From Alisma plantago-aquatica (lineage: Eukaryota > Streptophyta > Magnoliopsida > Alismatales > Alismataceae), in contig OY856412.1 in the NCBI GenBank assembly GCA_963693085.1, positions 966,081,281 through 966,145,280 on the forward strand: a DNA stretch of 64,000 nucleotides, in the 5' to 3' direction. Made by a program: the position numbers and the translations under genes. The notes beneath the pieces were generated by a model. It had not been told where the DNA came from. It made no database searches and was given only the letters and a program-made list of their open reading frames with translations. Positions 36,212 to 50,117 of the stretch are shown here, in pieces. Numbering within the stretch: the first letter of the stretch is position 1; each line of letters begins with the position of its first letter.

Positions 36212-38762
36212 CCTCTCCTCTCATCACTAAGGAAAATCATCTCATGTAAGACTACAAACCATCATTAGGTCATAAGACTATTTACATTATCTTTTAAGAA
36301 TGTCAACAACACTTTATGCCTCACAAGGCCCATTCAAATAGATCACAACCACCATAGCTCATACCTGACTATGTACATCAACTGGTGTTTCTTGCATGGT
36401 TAGAAACATATAACAAAGAAAAGCAACACATGATTAACACCACCATTTCATAGAATTCATGTCAATCGTATTACCTCTTAAGTTTAGGGTTCCTCTATAC
36501 TCAATTAGTGTTTATAAGGTTGGATCAACAACTACCCTTAGATTATCAATTCCTCATCGTTATGAGGTGTGTTATGAAATAAAGAAACATAATTCTCATT
36601 ATAAGTATAGAACATGTTATGAAGTATAGAAACATAACACTCAACATCATTCATACAACTTCTCCATAGGGTATCACATCATACCATGTGACCCTAGCAT
36701 CAACATGGTGTATCTTAAACAACATCACAAGGTATCGATTAGCGTTACAACATAGGGTATCGGGTTAACCCTATGTGTGTCAGGAAACCATACAAGACAA
36801 GTATCAGTTAAGCATACAATGGATGAGAAACCAAGGTATCGGCCTACCAACTTGGGATGTATATCGGTTTAGGAATATAGGGATAGTGTATCGGGCAACA
36901 ACACCTAATAAGAGGGTGTCAGCCAACCTAGCCTATCGGGCAACACCATCACAATGTGTGACAAACATCAACAAGTATCACGAAATGCTTGGGTATGTCA
37001 GTATCACAAAGGGTGATGGGTTTCTTAGGGTTTCAGCAACATGTCCAAGTTGAGACGAGCTTCCCAACTATGAATGTATCAGGTAGCATCACCTCTAAGG
37101 TGTATCAGCCTCCACTCGACAAAGGCGTCATGGTTTAAACTTCATAACAAACCATCTCCACGAGGCACACTCATAGCCATGTCGGCTAACACTTCGATCA
37201 TTCAGGTACTCCAAAAGTGTGACGCTCATCACCCTTCATGCATAACGGTTAGCCATCACTAGGTATTGGTTTAGGTGCCTCTAGGTCATTACGGGCTAAT
37301 GCCCTCCATGCAATGCATCTATCGCCATAACGGTTACCAACCATAGGCCTAGATAACCATTTCGACCCACACCAGCCTACTTATGCACAAGGCATGACAA
37401 TCTAAGCATCATCCATGATGTGTTGACTTATACTCCACCAAGGTTGCGATGACCAGTTATAGTTGTGATGGTCAGTGGCGTCACATATCGTGACAACCAC
37501 CCATAGCATATCGACCTAAACATGCATATAGGCCCACTCATCTTCAACCTTAGAACAACGTTACAAGCAAGGCAAAATAAGTGCAACACATGAGCATCAT
37601 CTAAGAAAGATTCCTCTTCCAAAATAGAATGCAAAACCACCAAGAAGGAAATACTAACAAGCAAGGAATAATGAGCCAAAGATAAAGAACAATATAGCAA
37701 GTAAAAGGTGATAATAACAAAGAGGGTTTAGAGTTATATAACCCATCTCAAGGATCACCACCAAGCTCCAAGATTCATGAGCTCAAGGTATAAAAGATCT
37801 TCCAAGTTTGATAACGACAACACCTCCAAGAGAGAAGATGGAACCAAGGTTAAGAGAACATGAGAGGGAAAAGAAAGTAACCAAGGTCCATGGTCGAGAA
37901 GAAGAAAGAAAGAGAGAAAGGAAGCTAAGGATCATGTCTTACCAAGGTAAAGGATGAAGAGATCACCACAAGCATGGGACTCATCCTCCAAGCTCCAAGG
38001 GAGAGACTTCTCTAGCTTAAGGTCATCCACCAAAGAGAGAATGCAAGGATAACCAAAATGATTCTTTTGCATGGAGAGAAATAGGTATATATACAAGAGC
38101 GATGAAAGAGAGATCAAGGGGAAGGTTTTACCACCTTAGAACCCTAGGTGACACTTGTCCATAAAGAAGGGACACATGAAACACCATGAAATAAGGTGAT
38201 AAGATCTATGTCTCGCCTACTAGATCACCTAAGATGGTCAAGGCTGATACACATATCTACCCTCTTCAAAAACCGATAGGGGTAAACCCTGGGTACCACA
38301 AACTGATATGGTGCACCTCTAGACACCACAAAACTAGTAGGATGTCCCTCAAGACACCCACAAGCCGATACAAGGCCTTTCCAAGGCTCTCAAGCCTGAG
38401 ACAACACTCCTAGGAGCAAGGAACACCTCAAACATGTGTCCAAAACACCACCAAAGATGTCACCACACAACCAAGGTCCAAAGAAGGTGCCCATCTTTTT
38501 CTCTTTCCTCTAGATGATTCTAAGAGAGAGAGGGAACACACTAGAGGTGGCAAACTTTCACATCAACCCATACTCTGGGTAAATTGCATTTTGCACTAAA
38601 ACCTCACCACAAAACACAAGAATCAACCAAACAAGCTCAAACAAGGAACTCAAGCTTCCAACATGCCTTAATTACATCTCAGATGATTAGAGCAAAGAGA
38701 TAAGAAACATACTTAAGCAAAACAAATAAGGTTATCCCAAAATGTGGGTTAAGGTCCTTACA
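36212..38762 (-). repeat. Gypsy-B left LTR, segment 3 of 3
   Basis: This is homologous to 58474-61073 of the right LTR and ends CCTTACA, so the minus-strand LTR starts TGTAAGGACC. Many copies of a short GTATCGG/GTATCAG motif occur around 36720-37100, in the matching position of both LTRs. There is no gene. Confidence 0.93.
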
Positions 38763-41700
38763 CGCCATAAACCCCTAATAGGGATTTCCCCCCAAAATCA
38801 TAGAGAAAAGGGAGGGATACTTCTTCCTCAACTCTTCTTCGAGTTCCCACATGGATTCCTAAACACCATGGTGATGCCAAAGAACCTTCAAAAGCACTAG
38901 GTACTTCCTCTTCCACATTGGTCATATCCTTATCTATCCCACCTCCACAGGCTGCAACACCAACTCTATATCTGGATGACACTTCCTCAACATTTTGACA
39001 TGGAACACTGGATGTAACTTGTTCAACTTAGGTGGAAACTCCAACTTGTAGGCCACCCTCCCAACTCATGCCACAACTGGGTAAGGTCCCATAAGCCTGG
39101 GAGCCAACTTACCCTTCTTTCCAAACCTCAGAACACCCCTCCAAGGAGAGACATTTAGATATACCTTGTCTCCTACTTGGAACTCCAGGTGTCTATAAAG
39201 ATTTTCCGCATATGACTTCTGTCTGTCTTGTACTGCCTTCAACTGTTTTTGTATCACCTTGATCTTCTCTGTTGTCTGCTATACAATCTTAGGACCAAGA
39301 AGCTGATACTCAGCTGTCTCATACCAATACAATGAAGATCTACAACGTCTCCCATACAATACCTCATTTGGTGCCATGTCAATACTACTTTGATAGCTGT
39401 TGTTGTAGGAAAACTCTATCAAGCAGAGGTGTACATCCCAACTTCCTAAAAACTGAAGGACACAAGCCCTCAACAGATCCTCCAAAGTCTGAATGGTCTT
39501 TTAAGATTGAACATATGTCTACCACGATGTTTGCCTTTCCTAAATGATAATCAATTGTGTTGTCGTAGTCTTTGATCAACTCCATCTAATGATGTTGTCT
39601 CATATTCAACTCCTACTATGAAAAGATGTACTTCAGGTTCTTGTGATCCGTGAAGATCTGACACTTCTCCCCATATAGCTAGTGCCTCCAAATCTTCAAA
39701 GCATGGACTACCACTGCTAACCCCAGATCGTGGGTTAGATAATCTTCCCCGTGTTTCTTAAGCCGTCGACAAGAAAAAGAAATCACTTGCTTGTCTTGCA
39801 TCAACACACAACCCAGACCATTCCTGGATGCATCACAAAAGATGATGTATCCTTTTCCTTTCTCAGGGAAGACCAGAACCGATGCACTTGTCAGTATCTC
39901 CTTCAACGTCTGAAAAGAACATTGACATATTTCCTCCCAAATGAATGACACATCCTTCCTCGTTACCTTAGTTAGGGGTGGGGCGATAGCACTCAAGCTG
40001 TTGATGAACATCCAGTAATAGCCTGCCAAACTTAGAAAACTACACACTTCAGTCGGCATCTTGGACTGCTCCCACTCTATCATAGACTCCACCTTCTTAG
40101 GATCCACATGTACTCCTTCAGTAGATGTAACATTCCCTAAGAAAGCTACCTCCTTCAACCAGAATTCTCACTTGCTAAACTTAGCATAAAGTTGGTGTTG
40201 TCTTAGTATGATCAACGCCTGTCGAATATGTTGTTCATGTTGTTGACTATCATGATTGTATATCAAGATGTCATCTTTGAGAACCACCATGAACTGATCA
40301 AGGAACGGTGGGCACACTCTGTTCATCAGATCCATGAACGCTACTGGTACATTGGTCAGCCCAAATGACATAACCACGAACTTGTAGTGACCATACCTCA
40401 TCCTAAAAGCTGACTTAGTTATGTCATCCTCCTTGATCCTTAACTGATGGTAACCAGATTGTAGATCTTTCTTTGAGAACACCATCATGCCATGCAGCTG
40501 GTTAAATAGATCATCTACCCTTGGCAAGGGATACTTATTCATTATCGTCACCTTGTTCAACTATCTATAGTCTATGCACAACCTCATAAACCCATCCTTC
40601 TTGTTCACGAACAACCTAGAGCACCCCGTGGTGACATACTCAGCCTGATGAAACCTTTGTCAAGTAGTTCTTACAACTATTTCTTCAACTCTTCCATCTT
40701 TGTTGGAGCCATCTTATACGGTGTCTAAGCTATTGGTTGCGTACCGGGGACCAGATTGATCTCAAAATCAATCTCTTGGGGTGGGGGTATACCTGGAAAC
40801 TCCTCCTAAAACACATCCTCAAACTCCCTAATAAGAGGCACCTCCTAAATACTAGGACTCCTGGCCTCAGTATCCACCACGTGTGCTAAAAATGCCTCAC
40901 AACCCTATCTCAGAAGCTTCCTTGCTACCATCATCGATACAAGACACTTTAGAAGAATCTTCCTATCTCCTTAGAAGATCCACGTCTCACTACCATCCAC
41001 AAACGTCACTTTCTTGGAACTACAATACAAGACCACTCTATACTTCTCTAGGGGATCTATTTTCAAGGATCACATCAAATCCATACATGTCAAGTGGTAT
41101 AAGATCCACTTGAATGTTGTGTCCTGGAAAAGAGAGAACACAAGAAGGACACACATCCTGCAACACTATAGAACCAACCAATGGAGTTTCTAGCAACAAG
41201 CTACTCTTCTTATGACTAACAAGTAAAGGACAACTACTAAGCACTTCATGTGCAATAAAAGAGCGTGTTGCACTCTGATCAACCAAAACAAATATAAAGC
41301 AAGAAGAAGACAAATCAAAATGAAATAACTCCATATGACTTGTCACCACTCGCAGGTTAACCACCACCTCTGACTGACTCATAGCATAGAATCTATCCAT
41401 TGCCTATTGTTTCCCCCATCCTATGCTTCCTTGAGTAGCTGATCCAACCTGTGATTCTTGGCTACATTCTCATCCCCCCTCACCACTATTCTGCTATCTT
41501 TTGAGCCCTGCTGACTTTGCCTTGGTTACTGGGTCACTTCATCATCCCTCGCCAAACAATCCCGTACCATATGTCCTTTCCACCCATGCCTGTGGAAAGT
41601 CTGAGTATCATACTGTGGCCTAGAGGGCCCTGTCACTGATATTAATGATGTACTATGGGTTCCTATGGGAAGAAAACTATGACCTCTGCCCTTACTTGGT

Positions 41701-42288
41701 GACCACTGTGTCGAAGCACTGAACTTCTGTGATGTTGGCGGTGCAGAAAACCTCAGCTTCTTAAAGCCTCCTAACAACTGCCCCTAGAATTGTGTAGACC
41801 TCTTCTTAGAACTTGCCTCTCTCTTCTCTTTCATAGACCATTCTATCCTTTGAATAGACTCCAAAAACACATCAAACCTCTCTCAATTCTCCAAAGTAGT
41901 AGCTGGGGTAGAGAACTCAGCATTCAACCCCTTCTCAAAATGATGAATTCACTCATCCTCTGTGACAACCATGTGAGGACAGAACATCAACCAACTCCAT
42001 AAACCTTGCTTCGTACTCGTTAATTTTCATGGATCCTTGTTGAATCATCTCAAACTAGCTGATCTTCTCATCAAGATATGTTTGAGGAAAGTACTGATTA
42101 ACAAACTCACATTGGAACTCACCCCAACCGATCAAAATACTAGGTCTCTTCTCCTCCTCTGTGGCCCACCAATGTTCAACACTCACTTTTAGAAGGTACA
42201 TCACATGCTTCACCTTATCCTCTTCAAGGATACTCAAGATCTTAAAAGACTTCTCAAGCTCAGTCAGCCACAATTCTACATCCGCCAG
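38763..42288 (-). pseudogene. Gypsy-B gag-pol, 3' part (gag C-terminus to chromodomain), broken and internally deleted
   Basis: On the minus strand: gag (WLTELEKSFKIL, 42273), a CCHC-like region around 41550, protease (41038-41400, with DQSAT where DSGAT is usual), RT (40168-40560: [20 protein letters not shown], and LKDDILIYN at the YxDD site) and RNase H (39679-40158: [13 protein letters not shown]). The frame then passes from GKANIVVD (about 39530) almost directly to the late integrase sequence TLEDLLRACVLQF (39485). The integrase zinc finger and most of the core are missing. The integrase C-terminus (39066-39260: FQVGDKVYLNVSPW) and a decayed chromodomain (38803-38907) follow. Stops are frequent. 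Its N-terminal gag part lies across Gypsy-D at 56595-57000. Confidence 0.9.
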
Positions 42289-42293
42289 GTCAG

Positions 42294-44152
42294 TGATGAA
42301 TGCATATTCATCTCAGTTTTAGTCACCATTTTTGGCCCAATTTTGCATTGAAAGCTCTCATATATCCCTTGAATCTGCTCATATACAAATTTCCTCAATT
42401 TTAGATGATTATTTAGAGTTTTGATCAAATCCATTAGTCTCTATTGCAGGATTAAGTATCACACTATGTACACCAGTGTAGGAGACAGTGGTCCCGCTAA
42501 CTGACTAGCGGGCCCAGGAAACTTTCAATAATTTTGACCCTATTCTTCAGTGGGTAGTTATTTCATAGGAAAGTATCCTCATCAGTTAGAGGATTCATCA
42601 ACACAGTCCCATCGACCCATAGCAAATATCCCCCTTGTGGGGGTGGGTTTGTTCCATGATGTCATGACTGCAACCAAGAACACAATGCCATGACATCAGC
42701 TAAGATGTAGTGTCGACCAAAACTCAATACGATCGGGTCGAGGCCAAGGTACCACAACCGAAGCCTCACCACGACTGTGGCACACCAGTGCAACTATAGA
42801 ACACCGCCTCTACCACAACATATAAACACCTCAACTACAGAAATCACCGTGATTGCGTCATGTAAACACCTCGATTGCGACAATCACCTCGACAACGGTC
42901 ACCTTGACATGGTCGAGCGCACACCCGACACAGTCATGCCGAGCAGTACCTCAACCGTTACTGAAGGCTGTGAATGTGATAGTTAAGTCTATCCTCTCTA
43001 GATCTGAACCTATAAATAGACGACCCCCTCCTTCATTTGAAGCATTTCTTCTACTCCATCCATGTCGACATGTTACCGCTCTGTGCCCAGCCAAGGAAGG
43101 CAATATCCTATTCCAAAGACTACCTTCATGGTGTCCTTGCTACTCTTCCATCTTCTCTCCATCAAGATCTATCTCCTAGCCACGAGAGTGGTGGTATTTC
43201 AGATCTATAGCACCCTCATCCATCAACCATCTACTACTCCATATCCTGCGAGCAAGAGCACAAGAAGAGATAAGTAAGAAGGAGAAAGCAGATTATCCTT
43301 GTCCATCTTGGTGTTCTTCCCCTCCTCATCTAGATATGCCCCGCCATTTTGTATAAGACCGTTTCTCCATCGAGCTGTGACATCTTCTTCAACATGACCA
43401 TGGTAGAATCTTCCCCCTCTTATTTATTTGTTTCTATCATGAGGAGAGAGTAGTCCTTTTCACAGGGGTGCAGGGACTAGCCCCACTACCTGTTCTTACA
43501 TTTCCATTTTATAACATTCCACAGCTTGTATATAACTTTCATTTTGTTGTTAATCATTTAATGAATGCTTTGTGGATTGATCACCTGCCTTGCATGATCT
43601 ATTATATTCCTTTGTTGTGAAAACTCCAATACTTAGGATTTGAATATCGATTAACATGGTTGATGCCCAGACGAGAACATGAGAAGGGATGTCTCTGGAG
43701 TAGTAAGTGTGTGACCCGTGGGTAACGAGACATCGAGCCCATGGAGATGCTTACGTAAACTCTATTTCCTAATAGATAGTTTGCTACTCCATTTGGATAG
43801 TTGTATCTTGCCTAGATGTGTTATGGATGTGTTTGCATGTGTAGTGGTGGTGAAACCCGATTCCACCCCAGTAATTCCCATCATTAATCTAAACTCAATT
43901 TTAATCCCTCTCTTTTACTTTCCTTGCAATTAGTTTAAGTAAACCCAAATCAACTCTTATTCTAAATATTAGTCTTAGTCGATCCAGATTTAACTATAAG
44001 ATTCTTAAAAATGTTATCCCTTGGGATTTGATCCTTAACTATACTATGATAAGACCCATCTACTTGCAGGTGGTATTATTGCACAAGGTTTTGGTAAAAA
44101 CTTGGGAAATTCAGCTCTAGGTAGATTTTTTAGTGCAGTAAAAACCATGTCA
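42294..44152 (+). repeat. Gypsy-D 5' LTR
   Basis: The 1859-base LTR, TGATGAATG to ..GTCA, is uninterrupted. It contains the site homologous to the CACTA-3 insertion point (CTC at 43237-43239). A TATA-like TATAAATAGA lies at 43011. The right boundary was set by aligning with the 3' LTR, and the last 15 bases contain several transitions. Confidence 0.85.
43011..43020 (+). promoter_or_regulatory. TATA-like box in Gypsy-D 5' LTR
   Basis: TATAAATAGA is a strong plant TATA match in the middle of the LTR and is conserved at about 49889-49898 in the 3' LTR. Confidence 0.55.
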
Positions 44153-44157
44153 AATTC

Positions 44158-44176
44158 TGGTGCCGTTTCTGGGGGC
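44158..44176 (+). promoter_or_regulatory. Gypsy-D primer-binding site
   Basis: The sequence TGGTGCCGTTTCTGGGGGC is six bases after the LTR end. It matches, with a few changes, the TGGCGCCGTTGCCGGGG-type site of Athila/Tat elements. Confidence 0.75.
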
Positions 44177-46910
44177 AATAGAATCATCTAGTTAAATCTA
44201 GTTCTATTGAGACTAATCTAGGATTTTACTTTCACTTTTGATACTATTGATCATCTACTTGAATTTGGTTCTACTTCGCACATCTAACTCCCAAAAGATC
44301 TTTCCATCCCAAGTACCCTCAAAGACTAGTGCATGCCACACTCCAATAGCACCGGCCTTGCATCTAGCTTTGAACCTGAGATTGAACGAACCTTTCATCT
44401 TTAGATTCGAGAAAACCAATATAGGATAGCACAAGAGGAGTAAATTGTCTGAAGGGTAAATCAAGCCCTTAACGCAAAAAGAGAAAGGCTTATGCAAGAA
44501 GCCTGAGCTGTAGCTCAAGAGGAAATCCAAGCACCTCAACAAGCTGAGTTACAAAAGGACCTTAGAGAGTTCTCAACCCCTAAGGCTGCTGACATTGAAC
44601 ACCCAATGTAACCTCCTCCCATCACTGCTCCAAACTTTGAGATCAAGTCACATTGGATTACACTACTTCAAAACAATCCTTTCTATGGCAAGGCGAGGAT
44701 AATCAAGATCATCTTCTGAGGTTTATAGATTTATGTGCTATGCCAAAGCATAATGGAGTTACATATGATGCCATCAGACTCCATCTCTTCAAATATTCCC
44801 TTGCATATAGGGACATGAGTTGGTATAACTCCTTGCAATGTGACCACATCACAACTTGGGAGCAACTTCAAAATATTTTCTTGGAAAAATTCTACCCTCC
44901 TTCCCTCACCTATGATATTAGGGGTTGAATAACACAATTTATTCAGGTCCTTGGCGAAACCCTAGAAGAAGCATGGGAAAGATACAATGAGTTACAATGC
45001 AAGTGTCCACACCATGGCATACTTAAGAATCAACTCATCAAAATCTTTTATAGGGGTGTAAATGATGATATCAAGAATTTTTTAGACTCCTCATCTCGAG
45101 GAAACTTCATGCATTAAAGTTATGATGATAGTGCATGGAAGGTTGTCACCCTTGGATATGAAAATCAAGCCAATTGGGGTAGATCCGTAGGCAAAAGAGT
45201 GATGAAGGTAGCTATGACAGAAAGTAGTCCTAAGTACAAGTCTTTTGCCGAATTTCTAAAGCTACTAGTTGCCAATCAAGACAGCCTTGTATCATCTTTC
45301 AACGCCTATGAAAGGAGGTGCTCACCCCCTCAACAACAAGAGCAAGTCAAGTCAGCTTCTTCATTTTGTAAAGCATGTAAAGGAACTGATCATTCTACAC
45401 TAGCCTGTAATATTCTCTAGTAGAAAGTAGTCCTGAGTACAAGTCTATCGCCAAATCTCTAAAGCTACTAGTTTCCAATCAAGACAACCTTGTATCGCCT
45501 TTGAACGCCTATGAAAGGAGGAGCTCGCCCCCTAAAAAACAAGAGCAAGTCTAGTCAGCTTCTCCATTTTGTGAACCATGTAAATGCACTGATCATTCTA
45601 TGCTAGCCTGTAATATTCTCTATGATGTCATTCTGGGAAATGCTTGTGCCCAAGGAGGTAATGGTCAGATGGAAAATCTGAATGCCATCCACACTATATA
45701 TTCTAAATCAAAACATGAACCATCCTGAATTTCAGTATAGAAATCCTTTGTGAGTGAAAAACTCACAAAAAATATGTTCAAATAATCAACCACGAGGCCC
45801 GCCGAGATTCCAATATAATAAATAGCAAAATTTTAGGAATCAAGGGAACTTCAAGGGTAACTTTCAGAACATAAATTACAACCAGTACTCTCAGTTCCAT
45901 AATCTCAACCAAGTCCAGAATAAAAAACTACAACAAGGACAAAAAGTCAGTCCCATCTCTTTTGACGACAAATAGTCAGCCATTGAAAAGATTCTACAAT
46001 CACAATAAACTATGATAGAAAATCAGCAAGCCCATTAGAAGACCACTGAATCCCAACTAGCTCAACTTTCAGCTATCCTCAAGCCACCTACTGGAGCTTT
46101 TGTTGGCTAACTAAAAGATAATATGAGGCGTGTGGAACAACTTAAAGCTATGAAAACCCGTTCTGACTTTGTTTTACCAGAAACCAGAACTCCTATCACT
46201 ATAACAAATGTCCAAGGTGGTGAGCATAGTGCAGTTGCAACTCAGAACAAAAAGACAATACGACCAAAGGATTTCACACCTACCCTTCTGCAACCTGAAA
46301 TCCTAGTATATAACCTTGTGTCCCATTTCAAAATTGACTGAATTTTACCCAACTCGATACTAGGTTCAACAAATTTAAAGGAGTCTTGAGGAAGTTGTAT
46401 GTCAATGTCCCACTATTGGATGCCATGGCTGAGATGCCCCATTGGTCTAAGTTCTTCAAACTCCTACTCAGTCACAAATACAAAATTGAAGAACATCAGA
46501 CAGTGAAGCTGGTAAGAAAATCATTAGATACTATTCTAAATAAGATGCCCCACAAGTGTAAGGATCTAGGCTCTTTCAGATGTTCATGCTCGATAAGCGA
46601 TTCTATCAGCCGACAAGGTCTACCTAATCTCGGATCTATCATTTCCATCATACCTATTAGCTTATGCAACAAACTTGGCTTCACTAACTTACTACCCACT
46701 GGAATGACCATCGAGCTTGCGAACTCCTCCAAAACCAAGCCACTTTGCATCATAGAATATATCCCCATAAGGCTTGGGAATCTATATGTCCTATGTAATT
46801 TAGCAGTTATGGACATCAAGGAGAATTTCCTCTACCCTCTCATTTTTGGCAGACCATTCCTCTCCATTTCTAGAGCCCTAATTGACGTTGAAGTAGGAAT
46901 TTTGACCTAA
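44177..46910 (+). pseudogene. Gypsy-D gag and protease remnant
   Basis: The gag core lies at about 44640-45180: GVTYDAIRLHLFKYSL, TTWEQLQNIFLEKFYPP, then EAWERYNELQCKCPHHG after a stop near 44926. A knuckle-like CKACKGTDHSTLAC is at about 45369-45410. The 203-base segment carrying it is tandemly duplicated. The protease-like part (46386-46910) reads KFFKLLLSHKYKIEE, then PNLGSIISIIPISLC, and IFGRPFLSISRALIDVE. The active-site Asp expected in the DLGAS-type motif is replaced by Asn. Stops and frameshifts are common. Nothing resembling RT follows. Confidence 0.85.
45219..45624 (+). repeat. 203-bp tandem duplication including the gag zinc knuckle
   Basis: Copy 1 (45219-45421) and copy 2 (45422-45624) share the same order: AGAAAGTAGTCCT.AGTACA at the start and GCCTGTAATATTCTCT at the end, with scattered differences. 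In copy 2 the first knuckle reads CEPCKCTDHSMLAC. The copies have diverged, so the duplication is not recent. Confidence 0.9.
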
Positions 46911-49128
46911 GAGCGGGAAATCAATCTTTTGAATTTAGAGCATCCAGAAGTGCAAAGGAACACACTGAAGAAGAAGAGGTGTATTTTTTGATTGCGTTAA
47001 TCAATTTACTCAATTGCAGTAGCAATTCCTTTCCTCAAAATTTGATATTTCCTCAGAAGAGGAGCATGAAGAAAATAAGACTGAGAGTGAACTGGTCTAC
47101 GTAGATACAAATGAAACACCATCAACTATGGAGGAGACACCTCTCAACGCTGTCTCTACACATACTAATCTTTCTTCAGGTATCCATGAGCCGTCTCATC
47201 TAGAGACAACTATCCTCTTGAATAAACCAACAACCCATTAGATAGAAACTACTCATTACATCTTTCCTCCTCAACAAGATCTGGATTGTAGTTTCTACCC
47301 AGACCAGCTCCCACATCCATATCCAATAGACATCAGTGACCATCATGGCTACAATGAAATGATAGTGCATCAAAAAATGAACTTTACCTCCATGCCTCAA
47401 CAATATTACCCCATCAATGGTGCCACTCAGGTCCCCTACAACTATTCTGCACCTTGCATTGAGAAACAAAGAACAATCTAACACAACTCGAGTTGTTTAC
47501 CAATATATTCTGACATTGGTCACTCCATATGGGGAAGAATACAAGAAGCTAGAATCAAATCGAGGATAAAGGAATGGCTGAAATAGAAACCACCAAAAGA
47601 ACATATTATTCCAACCCAAGCTCCAATTGGAGCCCCCCATGGTGATGATATCAGCATGTCGATCCAACGACATAAAACAAAGGCACTTGTCGGGAGGCAA
47701 CTCGGTCCTTATCTTAGGTTTTACTTTCAGTTTTGAATTAGAAAATTTTGCACCCGGTAGATATCACATCGCAAGATGCAATCTTAAGTTCTGATAGTTT
47801 TCATTTTTGAGATTTTAGACGGAGGACATGTTACTTAGAGGAATGCAACCACATCTGGTAACCAACCAGCATGGTTTTTCCCCTCCATTTCAGATTTAGA
47901 GTTTTCTTGGGATGAACAAATTTCTAAGTTCCAGCGTGGAGGGTGGGTGGTACATACTTTAATTTCCACCCACACCAATCTATTTTAGACTTAAGATTCC
48001 ATCATTGCAATTTTGATCAAAATTTTCAAAAATTTTAAGTAGTTTTGTATAGAAACTTGATGAAGTTTTGATGCTTTTATTTCAATCAAAGCCTTTACCT
48101 AGCTGGATAGTTCTTTTTCCATGTAATTTTGAATCATTATACCCTCCTTATTCGAATCAAAGACTCAAGGGGGACAATTTCTAAAACTAGCCGATGTTTA
48201 GAAATCACCATGTGAAGCTTATGAATCCTAATATCATGATCCTTAAGTAAAGATGGCAAGTATCTATCAAACTGAGAGGGATCAAACACGTCATGCTTCC
48301 TAACTGACTAGTGGAACAATAGTATGGAATCTCCACCGGATCCCCATCAAGTCATTATTTGAGTATAGTTTGATAAGGAGAACAACTCGGTGCACTGAAT
48401 TGTAAATCAAGTTGCATTATGATCTGGACTCTCTTCTACACTTCTTCTACCATCTTCATACCCCTCCATCCATTAAAAATAAATAAAAGCCATAAAAATA
48501 GTGCCAAACCCTAAGTTCAGGGTGGCAAACCACTTCTCTATTTATTCGCTTCTTCCATACTCCTCTCTATGTAATAGGGGCGTATCAAAAAAATGAAAAA
48601 GAAAAGATGCCAATGTACACACAAGAAAAATGCAATCTCTATTCGAATAGAGGAGAGATTTGCATACAAAAAAAGAGTTACAATCAATGTAATTGCAACC
48701 ATATAATAAAAATCTCGAGTCGAATAGAGGACAAATTTACTAATTCCTTCCATACCCCCTTTGCTCCCTTTTCCACCTACAGGCATAATGAATGCCTCAT
48801 TTTGCCACTCTTTTATAAAACACTAGTGTCAGATCAGATGCACACTTGTTGTTCTGTGGGTACCTCTAGACTCTTAGGAAGCTCTTATACATGCTTGATG
48901 TTGGAGAAAGTGGGGAGGAAGTGCTATTGGGAAATGAACTCGAGAATGAAGATATCTTAAGATATGTTTAGTGATATTAGGATGTTGAGATGCTCAACCA
49001 TACAAAGCACAAAAGAAACAAATGTGATGTGAAGATGAGGCAATCACAAGTGTTGAAAGTATTCAATTGGTGACTATTTCAAATTTTGTGTTACTCGAGG
49101 ATGAGCAACATTTAACTTCGGGGTGTTT
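46911..49128 (+). other. Gypsy-D region between protease and 3' LTR, no pol
   Basis: This 2.2-kb stretch has no RT, RNase H or integrase motif in any frame. Around 47660-47705 it contains a segment (AAACAAAGGCACTTGTCGGG, then AGGCAACTCG) resembling a motif I recall from the end of the coding part of Athila/Tat elements. The 3' LTR is preceded by a polypurine-like CTTCGGGGTGTTT at 49117-49129. Confidence 0.65.
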
Positions 49129-50117
49129 TGATGAATGCATATTCAACTCAATTTTAGTCGCCATTTTTGGTCCAGTTTTGCACTGAAAGCTCTCATATAC
49201 CCCCTGAATCTACTCATATACAAATTTCCTCAATTTTAGATGATTATTTATATTTTTGATCAAATCAATTCATCTCCATTGCAACATTAAGTATCACACT
49301 ACGTTCACCAGTGTAGGACACGGTGGTACCGCTAACCGACTAGTGGGCCTAAGGAACTTTTGATAATTTGGACCCTATTTTCGATGGGTAGTTCCTTCAT
49401 TAAAAAGCATCCTAATCAGTTAGAGGATTCATCAACACAGTCCCATCGACCCATAGCAAATAGCCCCATCCCGCAGGGGTGAGTTTGTTCAATGATGTCA
49501 CGACCGCGACCAAGATGTTGTCACGACCGTGACCAAGAAGACAATGTCGTGACCATGGCTAAGATGTATGTCGACTGTCACTCAGCACGACCATGACCAC
49601 CTTGGCACGGCCAGGTCGAGGCCAAGGTACCGTGACTGACACCTCATCGTGACCGTGGCACACCAGCGCAACTGCAGAACACCACCTTGACCACATCATA
49701 CAAGCACCTCGACTGTGGCAATCACTACGACTGCGGCATGTAAACACCTTGACCGCGATAATCACCTCGACCGAGACCACCTCAACATGGTCAGACACAC
49801 ACCCAACATGGTCATCTCGAGGAGTACCTCAACCGCTACTGAAGGCCATGATCACAACAGTTAAGTTTTTCCTCTCCAGATCCACACTTATAAATAGATG
49901 ACCCCCTCCTTAATTTGAGGCATTGCTTCCGCTCCATCCATGCCGACAGGCTGCCGCTCTATGCCCAACCAAGGAAAAGGATCTCTACCACCAAAGACTA
50001 ACTCTGTGGTGTCCTTGCTACTCTGCCATCTCCTCTCCATTTAGATCTATCTCCTAGCCATGAGAGTGGTGGGATTTTAGATCTGTAACACCCTCATCCA
50101 TCAGCCATCTGCCGCTC
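49129..50117 (+). repeat. Gypsy-D 3' LTR, left segment
   Basis: Homologous to 42294-43239 of the 5' LTR up to the CTC target of CACTA-3. It includes a cluster of GACCGTGACCA-like short repeats (49496-49830) that differs somewhat from the 5' copy. Confidence 0.9.

Noticed and set aside
36775..37262. Plus-strand frames of 92 and 62 residues and similar ones at 59084-59425
   Set aside because: Both lie in the Gypsy-B LTRs and are not conserved in frame between the two LTR copies.
42853..43179. 108-residue plus-strand frame in the Gypsy-D LTR
   Set aside because: Not conserved as a frame in the 3' LTR copy (49750-50080). Compositional.
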